From Bacillota bacterium (GTDB lineage Bacteria > Bacillota > Clostridia > Christensenellales > UMGS416): a stretch of 64,000 bases of DNA. The stretch spans positions 496,001 through 560,000 of the forward strand of contig JAEYRH010000016.1 of assembly GCA_023435705.1 (NCBI GenBank), written 5' to 3'. The position numbers were made by a program, and so were the translations under genes. Below are positions 9,828 to 18,502 of this stretch, piece after piece (position 1 is the first letter of the stretch; each line of letters opens with the position of its first letter). Below the pieces are notes generated by a model. The model searched no databases. It saw nothing but the letters and a program-made list of their open reading frames with translations, and was not told the origin of the DNA.

Positions 9828-10307
9828 ATGAAAAAGGTAGTGACAATTCTGGTCGTTGTGGTGCTCCTGGCATCCATGCTGTTGCTGGGTGGCTGCGGCG
9901 GAGGGAAACTGAAAATGGTCACAGGTCGGTGGAAACTGGCCACCGTTGGTGCCGGTAACGGCGGAAATCAACAGCAGTATTATCTGCCTTTATCTGTGGA
10001 TATTTATCCCAATGGCACTCTCAACATGTTTGACGAGCCGTTTGGAAAGTGGACCATGGACCGGGATACCTTCACGTTTAAAAGTGACGACGGAGAGATG
10101 GACGTAACCGGTTCGTTCAAGATCGATTTTGTGGAAGACGAAAACACCGGCAACACGATTCCCCAACTCACCGTCTATCCAGACGATGTGGACGCCAGCT
10201 ATATTCTGACCAAGGTCGCCGACCTAGGCCCGCTGGAATCAGCACTACGGGCATCAGCGGCAGCTCAATCTGCTGCTCCAACCGTTGCACCCACAGCCAC
10301 CAAGTAA
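9828..10307 (+). CDS. Small lipoprotein of unknown function
   Basis: A 159-residue protein with a type II signal peptide: MKKVVT, a hydrophobic run, and the lipobox LLGGC, predicting a lipid-anchored, surface-exposed protein. After the cysteine comes a beta-rich domain with repeated Trp/Thr residues (GRWKLATV, GKWTMDRDTFTF) resembling small lipocalin-like secreted domains that measure or buffer ligands, although I cannot name the family. The C-terminus is an Ala/Pro/Thr tail. The ATG is preceded by GAGGAG. The longer open frame from 9720 was rejected since it would bury the signal peptide and overlap the gene before it. Confidence 0.8.
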   Translation: MKKVVTILVVVVLLASMLLLGGCGGGKLKMVTGRWKLATVGAGNGGNQQQYYLPLSVDIYPNGTLNMFDEPFGKWTMDRDTFTFKSDDGEMDVTGSFKIDFVEDENTGNTIPQLTVYPDDVDASYILTKVADLGPLESALRASAAAQSAAPTVAPTATK

Positions 10308-10324
10308 TATGCTGGTTCATTCAG

Positions 10325-10350
10325 AAGAGGCCCGTCGGGCCTCTTTTGTT
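10325..10350 (+). terminator. Rho-independent terminator after the lipoprotein gene
   Basis: An 8-bp stem (AGAGGCCC / GGGCCTCT) with a 3-base loop is followed by TTTTGTT. It lies 18 bp after the lipoprotein stop codon and just before the end of the convergent radical SAM gene. Confidence 0.9.
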
Positions 10351-10352
10351 GT

Positions 10353-11444
10353 CTATCCAAGCGCGTCTTTTAGCAGATCCCGCACTTCCTCTTGTTTTTC
10401 AAATAGCAGGCACCCTCCGGCATGCTCACCCATCAGAAACCCACCCTCCCGCATTTTGCTGAGAAATGGCGATTGCAGCGCCTGTACGAGCGAAATATCC
10501 TTCAGATTGGTATCGGAATAGGGTGAGAACGGGCATGGCTCCACGCTTCCATCCATGTTGATGTGCACAAAGCCCCTGCCCGCAGCCAAGCAGCCGCCGG
10601 TTTCCTTCTCGTCGCCTGGGAAGGAAACGATGAGCATCCCAGACGTATCCTTCAGGACTTTTGTTTTTTCCTCAAGCACCACCCTGTCCTGCGCCGTGGG
10701 GGCCAAGTGGGCACTGATCTGGTCAGCCGGCACATACTCCACATAAAACACAAGGCTGCAGCCTTTCTCTCTCAACCCATTGGCAAAACCCGATGCTGTG
10801 ACGCTCGTGATGTTTTCGCTGGTGACCGTAATGGATGTGCCAAAGAAAACGCGCCTTGCTTTCAAAGCTGCCATCGCTTCGTTCACTTTCTCATAAACCC
10901 CTGAGCCACGCCGGCCGTCGGTGGTTTCCTGATTGCCTTCCAGGCTGATCACGGGGATCAGGTTACGGTGCATTTCAAAGAAACTCAACATTTGCCCGTT
11001 GATCAATGTGCCATTGGTAAACACGGGGAAAATGATTTCCGGATACTTTCCCGCCGCTTCCAGCACATCAAAGCGCAGCATCGGCTCGCCTCCGGCCAGC
11101 AGGATGAAGCACACCCCCATTTCCTTCGCTTCTGTAAATAGTGTATCCCACCGGGATGCGTCAAGCGGCTGCTTTCCCTGCAAACCACCGCACCCCTGTT
11201 GGTTTGCCCGGGCATAACACCCGGTGCAAAACAGGTTGCAGTTGGCAGTAATGCTGGCAATCAAAAAAGGAGGCACATGCAAGCCGGACGCTTCCAGCAT
11301 CTCCCGGCGTTTCTGAGACTTTGTGAGGTTTTTCAGGAAAGCCCTCAGGAATCTCAGCTGTGCAGGGTTGCCAACTGCAGCTTTCAACGAATCCAGAAGC
11401 AATGTGCGGATACCTGCGCTCATGTGTGACAGAAGATTGATCAT
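10353..11444 (-). CDS. Radical SAM protein with SPASM-like C-terminal cysteines
   Basis: The 363-residue protein carries the radical SAM cluster motif CNLFCTGC (CxxxCxxC), the SAM-binding LLAGGEPML segment, and a C-terminal region with GGCLAAGRGFVHINMDG and VEPCPFSP that resembles an auxiliary Fe-S (SPASM-like) domain. Such enzymes act on peptides, cofactors or anaerobic sulfatases. No precursor peptide or partner gene is visible nearby, so the substrate stays unknown. A helical N-terminal extension of about 60 residues precedes the core. The ATG has GGAG 8 nt upstream. The gene stands alone between convergent and divergent neighbours. Confidence 0.85.
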   Translation of the reverse strand: MINLLSHMSAGIRTLLLDSLKAAVGNPAQLRFLRAFLKNLTKSQKRREMLEASGLHVPPFLIASITANCNLFCTGCYARANQQGCGGLQGKQPLDASRWDTLFTEAKEMGVCFILLAGGEPMLRFDVLEAAGKYPEIIFPVFTNGTLINGQMLSFFEMHRNLIPVISLEGNQETTDGRRGSGVYEKVNEAMAALKARRVFFGTSITVTSENITSVTASGFANGLREKGCSLVFYVEYVPADQISAHLAPTAQDRVVLEEKTKVLKDTSGMLIVSFPGDEKETGGCLAAGRGFVHINMDGSVEPCPFSPYSDTNLKDISLVQALQSPFLSKMREGGFLMGEHAGGCLLFEKQEEVRDLLKDALG

Positions 11445-11598
11445 CTGATTGCTCCAAGCAATTTATCTATTGGTCGTTTGACACTGCATTGAGGTTCAGT
11501 GCCAGGATGAACAACAGTACCAGTATACAAGTTATGCTACCGTTGGCAATGGGATTCCGCTCACGGCAACGGATTCTTGTAGCAAACCGACATATTGC

Positions 11599-11627
11599 TT
11601 GTTTATCCACTGTTTATATTGTAAGAT
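11599..11627 (+). promoter_or_regulatory. Possible sigma-A promoter of the first degV gene
   Basis: TTGTTT and TAAGAT are separated by 17 bp, 46 bp before the degV start. The boxes are only moderate matches to consensus. Confidence 0.45.
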
Positions 11628-11672
11628 AGTGATGCAGTTATTCATCACTTGTCGATATACGGAGGATTACTC

Positions 11673-12560
11673 ATGGCTGAAATGAACTATATCATTACAA
11701 CTGATTCCAACACCGAGTTACCACTGTCCGTCGCCAAAGAATATAACGTCACGTATGTACCAATGGATTATTTGCTGGATGGTGAGGAATACTTCTACGA
11801 CCTCGGTGAACACACCGATTTCAAGGCCTTTTTCAACGCGGTGCGCTCCGGGAAACTGCCCACCACCTCCACCTATCCGCCGCAATACTATGTGGACCTG
11901 TGGCGGCCCATGCTGGAGTCGGGAAAAGACGTGCTGCATCTTGGGTTTTCGTCCAAGCTCTCCGCCGCATATGGCTATCTTTCCGATGCACGTGATCTGC
12001 TGAACGGCGAGTTTTGCGACTCCGGCAGGCGCGTGGTCACTGTGGACCTCAAGGGCATCTCCGGTGGGGCTGCTGTGCTCGTTTATCGCGCGCTGCAGCA
12101 GTATCGGGCTGGTAAATCGATCAACGAGGTGGCAGCCTGGGTGGAGCAAAACGCCGATCACGCCCAGCATTGGTTCACCGTGAACGATCTGAACCACTTG
12201 CGGCGCGGCGGCAGGCTTTCTGCCACCACGGCCATAGTAGGCTCGGTGCTCAATGTCAAGCCCATCCTGATCCTCAACAAGGAAGGCCGCGTGGTCCCCC
12301 TGGACAAGGTGATGGGCCGGCGCAAGGCCATCAACTACCTGTCGGAAAAAGTACGCGAATATGCCCTGGATGCCGAGAATAACGCATTAGTGATCCTGCA
12401 CGGTGACTGCCTGGAGGACGCTGAGGAGTTGCAGAAGCTGGTAGAGGCACACACCAAGTTCAAGGAAGTGTTTGTGCAGTTTGTGGGGCCTGTGATCGGC
12501 ACCCATGCCGGGCCAGATGTGCTTGGTATCTGCTTTATGGGCAAAGAAAAACCAGAATAA
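11673..12560 (+). CDS. DegV family fatty-acid-binding protein
   Basis: A 295-residue protein with the DegV layout: the N-terminal ITTDSNTELP motif, the TTSTYPPQY segment lining the lipid pocket, and the C-terminal GPVIGTHAGPDVLG. Family members bind a fatty acid and hand it to the FakA kinase for phospholipid synthesis. No fakA gene is in the window. The ATG at 11673 has CGGAGG at good spacing; the open frame begins 24 bases earlier at another ATG without such a site. A second DegV paralogue lies at 54804-55658. Confidence 0.92.
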   Translation: MAEMNYIITTDSNTELPLSVAKEYNVTYVPMDYLLDGEEYFYDLGEHTDFKAFFNAVRSGKLPTTSTYPPQYYVDLWRPMLESGKDVLHLGFSSKLSAAYGYLSDARDLLNGEFCDSGRRVVTVDLKGISGGAAVLVYRALQQYRAGKSINEVAAWVEQNADHAQHWFTVNDLNHLRRGGRLSATTAIVGSVLNVKPILILNKEGRVVPLDKVMGRRKAINYLSEKVREYALDAENNALVILHGDCLEDAEELQKLVEAHTKFKEVFVQFVGPVIGTHAGPDVLGICFMGKEKPE

Positions 12561-12563
12561 ACA

Positions 12564-12597
12564 CAAAGGCGGAGGGATCATCCCTCCGCCTTTCTTA
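12564..12597 (+). terminator. Rho-independent terminator after degV
   Basis: A 13-bp perfect stem (AAAGGCGGAGGGA and its complement) with a 3-base loop, followed by a pyrimidine-rich TTTCTTAT tail. It also lies downstream of the convergent kdgK gene. Confidence 0.92.
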
Positions 12598-12619
12598 TCT
12601 CCAGTATCTCCAGATCTTT

Positions 12620-13612
12620 TTATCTTTGCACGCGCCCCGTGCCGTCGCCACCCATCAGTGTTTGGACCTCCTGCACCGATACGAGGTTATAGTCCCCCGC
12701 GATTGTATGCTTTAAGGCTGCCGCAGCCACTGCGAATTCCAATGACTGCTGCGGCTCCATGCCTCCTGTCAGGCCATAGATAAGCCCGGCGCTGAAGGAG
12801 TCTCCCCCGCCCACCCGGTCCACAATGCGGATGTCATAATGCTTCGAATGGAAAAACTGGCCGCCCTGATACAACATCGCAGACCACCCGTTATCGGAAG
12901 CAGAGATGCTCTCCCGGATGGTGAATGCTGTTGTCTTGATGGCATGCTTCTCCTCCAGATATCTTGCCATCTTCTGGCAGCGATCCAAGGTGAATGGCTG
13001 ATCCACGTCCACAGGCACCACATCGGCTGGGTTGATGGCCACATCAACATAATCAAACAGGGTGCTCATCACTTCGGTGGCTTTCTCAATGCTCCAGAGC
13101 TTCTTGCGGTAGTTCACATCGCAGCTCACGGTGATGCCGCGGGCATGGGCCGCCTTGCAGGCTGCCAACGTGATGGCTTCCATGTTGCTGCCCAGCGCCG
13201 GCGTGATGCCGGTGAAATGAAACCAATCAGCGCCTTCAAAAATGCGATCCCAGTCAAAATCGTTTTCCGAGGCACAGGCAATGGAAGAGCCCGCCCGGTC
13301 ATAGATCACATTGCTGGGCCGCATGGAAGCGCCGGTCTCCAGATAGTAAGTGCCCAATCGGTCACCACCACGAGCAATACAGGAGGTGTCCACCCCAAAA
13401 CGCCTGAGCTCGTTGCGGGCAGCATCGCCCAGCAGGTTATGCGGCAGCTTGGTCACATACCGTGCCTCGAGCCCAAAGCCGGCCAACGCTACGGCCACAT
13501 TGGCCTCTGCGCCGCCATAAGTGGCGTCAAAGGACCTTGCCTGTAAAAAACGCTGATAACCGGGCGTGGAAAGCCTGAGCATGATCTCCCCGAAACACAC
13601 CACTCTTGTCAT
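12620..13612 (-). CDS. kdgK: 2-dehydro-3-deoxygluconokinase (PfkB family)
   Basis: Phosphorylates 2-keto-3-deoxygluconate to KDPG with ATP. The 330-residue protein begins with the PfkB pattern VVCFGEIMLRLS, has YGGAEANVAVALAGFG for sugar binding, and DRVGGGDSFSAGLIYG as the second PfkB signature with the catalytic aspartate. It lies 11 bp downstream of eda on the same strand, so product and aldolase are made together, as in hexuronate and pectin catabolism. The ATG is preceded by GAGGTTG. No dehydratase or uronate isomerase is in the window. Confidence 0.9.
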   Translation of the reverse strand: MTRVVCFGEIMLRLSTPGYQRFLQARSFDATYGGAEANVAVALAGFGLEARYVTKLPHNLLGDAARNELRRFGVDTSCIARGGDRLGTYYLETGASMRPSNVIYDRAGSSIACASENDFDWDRIFEGADWFHFTGITPALGSNMEAITLAACKAAHARGITVSCDVNYRKKLWSIEKATEVMSTLFDYVDVAINPADVVPVDVDQPFTLDRCQKMARYLEEKHAIKTTAFTIRESISASDNGWSAMLYQGGQFFHSKHYDIRIVDRVGGGDSFSAGLIYGLTGGMEPQQSLEFAVAAAALKHTIAGDYNLVSVQEVQTLMGGDGTGRVQR

Positions 13613-13623
13613 ACAACAACCTC

Positions 13624-14271
13624 TCAGATTCCGGCCCTGGCCGCTTGGATGGCACTCATATATTGCCGCGCGATTTCCGTGATTTCTGAATATTTACCAG
13701 TACTTGCGCCCTTGATGAGCTCGCTACCGGCGCCTAGTGCCACGGCACCCGCCTTGATCCACTCAGATGCGTTGCTGGCGCTGACACCGCCGGTGGGCAT
13801 CAGCTTCGCCTGCGGCAGCGGCGCGAGAAGGGATTTGATGATGGATGGCCCAAACAGGTTCGCCGGAAACACCTTCAACACATCAGCCCCGGCTTCCATC
13901 GCCTGCACAGCCTCTTTTGGTGTCATAACCCCGGGCATGCATGCCACGCGGTAGCGGTTGCAGAGCTTCATTGTTGCCTCATCAAAATAAGGACTCACAA
14001 CATATTGCGCGCCGGAAAGGATGGCGATGCGGGCCGTTTCTGGATCCAGCACGGTGCCGGCACCCACAATCATCTCCCCATTGGCATATTGCCTGGCCAG
14101 ATCCTCTATGACCCGATGGGCGCCAGGCACAGTGAATGTGATTTCCATCGCGGACACGCCGCCCTCCAGGCAGGCTTCGGCAATCCGTTTGGCCTGTTCC
14201 CCATTGTCAGCACGAACCACGGCGACCAAGCCGCTGCCCAGGATTCTGCCGATGACCTGTTCCTTTTCCAT
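13624..14271 (-). CDS. eda: KDPG / 4-hydroxy-2-oxoglutarate aldolase
   Basis: Cleaves 2-keto-3-deoxy-6-phosphogluconate into pyruvate and glyceraldehyde-3-phosphate through a Schiff-base lysine. The 215-residue protein has the class I aldolase motifs: MEITFTVPGA with the catalytic glutamate, GAGTVLDPE, SPYFDEA, and DVLKVFPANLFGP containing the lysine of KxFPA. It is the first gene of an eda-kdgK pair. The ATG is preceded by GAGGTG. Confidence 0.94.
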   Translation of the reverse strand: MEKEQVIGRILGSGLVAVVRADNGEQAKRIAEACLEGGVSAMEITFTVPGAHRVIEDLARQYANGEMIVGAGTVLDPETARIAILSGAQYVVSPYFDEATMKLCNRYRVACMPGVMTPKEAVQAMEAGADVLKVFPANLFGPSIIKSLLAPLPQAKLMPTGGVSASNASEWIKAGAVALGAGSELIKGASTGKYSEITEIARQYMSAIQAARAGI

Positions 14272-14369
14272 CCCAGCACCTCTTTCATACTGCAGTCAAT
14301 ATTTTACACCGGTTGGATGTTTTTTTCCATGGCCAGCCAATATCATGAGTGCAATCAGCAACAAACTCA

Positions 14370-14402
14370 AATAACCCTGCGCCGGTTGGCGACAGGGTTA
14401 TT
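14370..14402 (-). terminator. Terminator downstream of efp
   Basis: Read on the - strand, AACCCTG-TCGCC pairs with GGCG-CAGGGTT across a short loop with one bulged base, then ATTTGAGTTT follows. It sits 19 bp after the efp stop codon. Confidence 0.75.
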
Positions 14403-14420
14403 CCATATCAACTGGGTGCC

Positions 14421-14978
14421 TCAGGCGCGCTCCATATACTCGCCGGTGCGCGTGTCTATCCGCAACTTTTCGCCGGTGTTGATGAACAGCGGCACCATGA
14501 CCGTGTAGCCGGTTTCCAGTTTGGCAGGCTTCAATGTGTTGGTGGCGGTGTCGCCCTTGAAGCCCGGCTCGGTGTCCACAACCTTCAGCTCCACAAAATT
14601 CGGTGGCTGCACCGAGAAGGGCTTGCCCTTGAAAAACTTGATCTGAACGCTCATATTTTCGATCAGGTAGGGCAGCGCTTCCTCCACCTGCTCCTTGGTG
14701 AGCGGCAGCTGCTCGAAATTCTCATTGTCCATGAAATGATAGAACTCGCCATCTTCATACAAATACTGCATGTCCTTGGTCTCAATCATGGCGCGGGGCA
14801 TTTTGTCCGTGGGATTGAAGGTGCGCTCCAGCACAGCACCGGTGATCACGTTTTTGATCTTGGTCCTTACAAACGCGGCACCCTTGCCCGGCTTGACATG
14901 CTGGAAATCGACGATGACGAAGACGTTGTTGTCAATCTCAATCGTCAATCCCTTTCTGAAATCACTGGCGTTGATCAT
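14421..14978 (-). CDS. efp: Translation elongation factor P
   Basis: Relieves ribosome stalling at polyproline stretches. At 185 residues it is full length with three beta-barrel domains. The N-terminal MINASDFRKGLTIEIDN and the KPGKGAAFVR loop, whose lysine is the residue modified in some bacteria, are typical, as is the C-terminal RIDTRTGEYMERA. It follows pepP by 13 bp, a pairing common in Bacillota, and ends at a terminator. Confidence 0.97.
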   Translation of the reverse strand: MINASDFRKGLTIEIDNNVFVIVDFQHVKPGKGAAFVRTKIKNVITGAVLERTFNPTDKMPRAMIETKDMQYLYEDGEFYHFMDNENFEQLPLTKEQVEEALPYLIENMSVQIKFFKGKPFSVQPPNFVELKVVDTEPGFKGDTATNTLKPAKLETGYTVMVPLFINTGEKLRIDTRTGEYMERA

Positions 14979-14991
14979 GTTCTTCCTCCGA

Positions 14992-16059
14992 TTACAATAT
15001 TATCAGGCTCTTTTCAGAGACAAACAGGCTTTCCCAACCGGTATCTGTGATAATACAGGTGTCTTCAATCCGCACGCCGCCGATACCCGGCAGATAGATG
15101 CCCGGCTCCACGGTGACCGCCATGCCCGGCTCCAGTAATGTGCTGCTCCTGCCGCTCAACACCGGTTGCTCATGGATCTGCAAACCCACGCCATGGCCCA
15201 GCCCGTGGCCGAAGTTTCCACCATATCCGTGTTGGTGAATCAGGTCTCGGGCAATGGCGTCCACCTCCCGGCAACTCTTGCCCGGTGCCAGGGCTTCAGC
15301 GGCTCTCGCCTGCGCATCCTGCACAATCCGGTAGATTTCCAGCATCTCGTTTTGAGGTTTGCCCACAGCGACCGTGCGGGTCATGTCCGCGTGGTAACCG
15401 CAATATTCAGCGCCAAAATCCAACGTGACCATATCACCGGCGCGGATCAGACGATCGGAAGTGATCGCGTGGGGCATCGAGCCATTTTCGCCGGATGCCA
15501 CGATGAATTCAAAGGACTGTGCGGCTTTATGATGCTTTGCCATATAGTATTTGAGCTCTGCGCTGATTTCAATCTCACTTGCGCCAGGCTTAAGGATGGT
15601 CAGAAAATGCTGAAACGCTTGATCGGTGATCCGGCAGGCTTCGCGCAGCAACTTGATCTCATCAGCATCTTTCACAGCACGGATCCGGACACAGAGCTCC
15701 CCCATCGGGATGAGCCTGGCTGGATCCAGTGCCTTGATGAACTGGCTGTGCTGGGCGACGGGCAGGAACTCATCCTCAAAACCAAGCACAGATATACCAT
15801 ACTCACGGGCCAGCTGCGAGATGGTTTGCGGGTAATCGCGGTTTTCCGGCTCAAGCACCGTGCATCCGGGCGACTGCTTGCGCGCCTGCTCTGTGTAGCG
15901 GGAATCAGTCATCACAACGGAAACGCCACTGGCAATGAACGCGCAACCCTCGCCGGTAAATCCGGTGAAATAGCGGATGTTTTCCGGGCTATGAAGCATC
16001 GCTCCCTGCGCGCCTGCAGCCATCAGGCCGGACAACAAATTCTCAATACGCCTATTCAT
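14992..16059 (-). CDS. Xaa-Pro aminopeptidase / dipeptidase (M24 family)
   Basis: Removes N-terminal residues next to proline using two metal ions. The 355-residue protein has a creatinase-like N-terminal domain and a pita-bread catalytic domain with metal ligands in VTLDFGAEYCGYHADMTRT, the GHGLGHGVGLQIHE histidine segment, and the two glutamate segments MAVTVEPGIY and VRIEDT. The ATG at 16059 is preceded by GAGGAG; the 15 codons of open frame upstream are not needed. It is co-directional with efp 13 bp downstream. PepP and PepQ cannot be separated by eye. Confidence 0.93.
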   Translation of the reverse strand: MNRRIENLLSGLMAAGAQGAMLHSPENIRYFTGFTGEGCAFIASGVSVVMTDSRYTEQARKQSPGCTVLEPENRDYPQTISQLAREYGISVLGFEDEFLPVAQHSQFIKALDPARLIPMGELCVRIRAVKDADEIKLLREACRITDQAFQHFLTILKPGASEIEISAELKYYMAKHHKAAQSFEFIVASGENGSMPHAITSDRLIRAGDMVTLDFGAEYCGYHADMTRTVAVGKPQNEMLEIYRIVQDAQARAAEALAPGKSCREVDAIARDLIHQHGYGGNFGHGLGHGVGLQIHEQPVLSGRSSTLLEPGMAVTVEPGIYLPGIGGVRIEDTCIITDTGWESLFVSEKSLIIL

Positions 16060-16127
16060 GGTGTCTCCTCGGTTTTGATCGTTACACTCGCAACAGTATA
16101 CCATAACATGACGATTCTTAACAAGAA

Positions 16128-16994
16128 TTAACAGCTCAACGCAGCATAAATGGCCTTCATCCGCAGGGCATCTTCGGCCATAACATCTCTGGATTCGCAG
16201 ATGATCACCGGATGGAGGCCTCTTTCACACAGCACCTGCGCAAGTGGATCGAACTCCGGGCCATAATCATGATCCTCAAAGGTGAGGTGCTTGATCTCAC
16301 CCTTATTGCCATACTGGATGTGGCTGAAATGGGCATGGAATCCATCACACTTCTCAGACCCGAGCCGTGCTCCAATTGAATCGACGATCCGGCGAAAGTC
16401 ATCGGCGGTTTTCAGCGAGCCTTGTTCCAGCGCATTGATGTGTCCGAAATCGATGGCGGGATAAACGTTGCTGCCCAGTCGGCACAGTGCCAGCACCTCG
16501 TCCAGTGTGCCCAATTGGGTGGGCCTGCCCATTGTCTCGGGGCAGAGGATCATCTCACCCAGCCCCTGCTCCTGCAACCCGGCCAGCACCAATTCCAACT
16601 CCATCATAGCAAGCTTCAATGCCTCTGCCCTGTCCTGCCCAGCCGACGAACCCGCGTGAAATATGACTCGGGTAGCCCCCATCACGCTAGCCATCTTGGC
16701 GCTGTCAAACAGGTACTTCCTGGATTTGATCCGTGTTTCTTCGCTGGGGTTTGCCAGATTGATGTAATACGGCGCATGAACAGAAAGTGCAACATCGAAT
16801 TTGCGTGATTCATCGCGCATGCTGCCAGCGAGGCTTTCGGTCAGCCGCACACCCCTGCCAAAGGAGTACTCGTATGCGTCCAGCCCAAGCTCATTGAGCC
16901 ATCTGGGAATCTCGTCGCTTCGCTTATGGCCCTGCTCATAAAAGCTTGCCGAGTTACCGGCTGGCCCAAAGCGGATGCGGCGTTCACTTGCCAT
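16128..16994 (-). CDS. Endonuclease IV-like / sugar-epimerase-like TIM-barrel protein
   Basis: A 288-residue TIM-barrel protein. Motifs fit the deoxyribonuclease IV (Nfo) branch: LSVHAPYYINLANP, FHAGSS, CPETMG, AIDFGHINAL, HAHFSHIQYG and ICESRD supply the His/Glu/Asp residues expected for the trinuclear zinc site. It could therefore act on abasic DNA, but relatives with the same pattern are annotated only as TIM-barrel proteins. The ATG at 16994 overlaps the yqeG stop by 11 bases. It lies between yqeG and pepP. Confidence 0.75.
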   Translation of the reverse strand: MASERRIRFGPAGNSASFYEQGHKRSDEIPRWLNELGLDAYEYSFGRGVRLTESLAGSMRDESRKFDVALSVHAPYYINLANPSEETRIKSRKYLFDSAKMASVMGATRVIFHAGSSAGQDRAEALKLAMMELELVLAGLQEQGLGEMILCPETMGRPTQLGTLDEVLALCRLGSNVYPAIDFGHINALEQGSLKTADDFRRIVDSIGARLGSEKCDGFHAHFSHIQYGNKGEIKHLTFEDHDYGPEFDPLAQVLCERGLHPVIICESRDVMAEDALRMKAIYAALSC

Positions 16995-17496
16995 GCTCGC
17001 CAGCTTCGTGGTCAAACGTGCGGCCGGTGATCATGCGCTCAAACCGGCGCATAAACCGGGTCCATTTATATTCGCGGTTGGAAATGGGCTTGACCAGTAT
17101 CGTGCGCACGCCCAGGATATTGGCACCGAAGATATCAGTGAACACCTGATCGCCCACAAAAACGCTGGTGTGCCGATGCGACTTGAGTGATTTCAAAGCT
17201 TTTAGGTAGCCGCCAAGCAACGGCTTGCAGGCGCCCCAAACACCCTCCACCTCAAGGATGGCTGTGAGCTTCTTGATGCGCCACTTCTGGTTGTTTGATA
17301 TGATGCAGATCTTAAAGCCAAGCCTCTTGGCATTCTGTATCCAAGAACAAGTCGTTTCATCGATGTTGAACGTGTGCCATGGAACAACAGTATTATCCAT
17401 ATCCAAAAGCAACGTGTCGATTTGCTGTTCGCGCAGCATTTCCAAATCGATCACGGGCAGCTTGTCAACCTTCATCCATGGTTCCAACAATTTCAT
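16984..17496 (-). CDS. yqeG: YqeG family HAD IIIA-type phosphatase
   Basis: A 170-residue HAD hydrolase with the nucleophile motif LLLDMDNTVVPW (DxD), the threonine/serine motif ICIISNN, a lysine in GACKPL, and the acidic motif VFVGDQVFTDIFGAN. The physiological substrate of YqeG in Bacillota is not established. It is the first gene behind the promoter at 17571-17599 and its last codons overlap the TIM-barrel gene, so it likely leads the yqeG/TIM/pepP/efp operon. Confidence 0.92.
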   Translation of the reverse strand: MKLLEPWMKVDKLPVIDLEMLREQQIDTLLLDMDNTVVPWHTFNIDETTCSWIQNAKRLGFKICIISNNQKWRIKKLTAILEVEGVWGACKPLLGGYLKALKSLKSHRHTSVFVGDQVFTDIFGANILGVRTILVKPISNREYKWTRFMRRFERMITGRTFDHEAGEHGK

Positions 17497-17570
17497 TCAT
17501 TCACCTTGCTCGGCCAAATGGTTATGCCACAACGATATGATTTCCACATCTGCAGAAAGCACATGCGATA

Positions 17571-17599
17571 ATGATAGTAAAACGGTCAAAAATTGTCAA
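17571..17599 (-). promoter_or_regulatory. Sigma-A promoter of the yqeG-pepP-efp operon
   Basis: On the - strand TTGACA and TATCAT are separated by 17 bp, about 75 bp before the yqeG start. This is one of the best consensus matches in the window. Confidence 0.8.
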
Positions 17600-17637
17600 C
17601 CTAAAACAAAGCCGTGCTTGAGCCTTTCTCCTTGCAG

Positions 17638-17674
17638 ACAGAAAGATAGCCGGAACGGGGAGGTTCCGGCTATT
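17638..17674 (-). terminator. Terminator-like hairpin downstream of the membrane-protein gene
   Basis: An 11-bp perfect stem (ATAGCCGGAAC and complement) with a 6-base loop, followed on the - strand by the pyrimidine-rich CTTTCTGTCT. It separates the alr-fau-membrane gene group from the yqeG operon. Confidence 0.75.
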
Positions 17675-17826
17675 GGGGAGAGGAGAATTTGAAGGAAGAA
17701 CGTTGCGGAGTATCTCCAGCAGAAGGTGCGACTGCCCCGCCGCTTCCTGCTTTACCAGTATTGCCACATTTTTGACCTATATACCGGAGTTTAAGAAATC
17801 ATTGAGGAATCTCGTAATACTTACCA

Positions 17827-18498
17827 CTAGTTGCGGGCACCGGGCTTTTTGGGCTGAGATCTTTTCTTATTCTTCAAATCATCCTGCACTCGCTTGGCCT
17901 TGCGGGCCTTGTTGCGTTCAATGATCGTCTCAAGCCGTTGTTGCTGCACAGGGCCGTTGAGATATCCCAACCCTGCTGCAGACGTAAATAACAGAAAGAA
18001 TATCATGAATAGCGCTGGTGTAGCCTTTTCAAACGTCATAAATGCATTCAGGTATGTCATATTCCAGAGCTTCAAACCAGTCGTCATGATGGCCGCCAAG
18101 GAATTCTCAGCAAAAAAGCCATCCAATGCATGAGTTGCATAGAGAATGTATGCCAGTGTTGCGATAAATGCATAAGCCATTGCTTGCGCAAGAGCTCCTC
18201 CTGCAAATCCAAACCATTTGCGATAAACCAATCTGGGTTTGTCTTTTTCGGCTGTGGTATTATCCTCCAGAATATTTCTGGTGATTTTGTCATTCTTAGT
18301 ATCTTTGGTGCCGGAATTCACCGCATCAACCCACACCAGACCAAGCATTACAAGAGAAAACAAGATCGTGATGATCCATCCGAACACAGCATTGTTCCAA
18401 TTGCTGATGATTGGAAGCATGATAAACACCGCCAGCAATACGGCAATGGCATTCAGCATCAGCAAACGGCCTGCAAACGAAAAGAGCTTTTTGACCAT
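17827..18498 (-). CDS. Membrane protein of unknown function
   Basis: About 223 residues with four to five hydrophobic segments, two near the N-terminus (LLMLNAIAVLLAVFIMLP and GWIITILFSLVMLGLVWV), a charged loop of about 40 residues rich in Asp/Lys/Thr, further segments, and a very basic C-terminal tail (RNKARKAKR, KNKKRSQPKK) that should face the cytosol. I do not recognise a family. The ATG at 18498 has AGGGGAG upstream. It starts 4 bp after the cyclo-ligase stop and is probably the last gene of that transcript. Confidence 0.75.
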   Translation of the reverse strand: MVKKLFSFAGRLLMLNAIAVLLAVFIMLPIISNWNNAVFGWIITILFSLVMLGLVWVDAVNSGTKDTKNDKITRNILEDNTTAEKDKPRLVYRKWFGFAGGALAQAMAYAFIATLAYILYATHALDGFFAENSLAAIMTTGLKLWNMTYLNAFMTFEKATPALFMIFFLLFTSAAGLGYLNGPVQQQRLETIIERNKARKAKRVQDDLKNKKRSQPKKPGARN

Positions 18499-18502
18499 GC
18501 GT

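Larger units (their letters stand above)
17497..17826. other. Intergenic region with a promoter and a terminator, no gene
   Basis: The stretch holds the yqeG promoter near its left end and a strong hairpin in the middle, listed separately. The remaining 150 bases up to the membrane-protein gene show no coding pattern. Confidence 0.75.

Noticed and set aside
15166..16131. 321-codon + strand frame opposite the Xaa-Pro peptidase
   Set aside because: Composition is rich in His/Gln/Cys as expected for an antisense frame; the - strand frame has the full M24 motif set.
17522..17767. 81-codon - strand frame in the yqeG upstream region
   Set aside because: It crosses the strong hairpin and the promoter and has no protein-like pattern.
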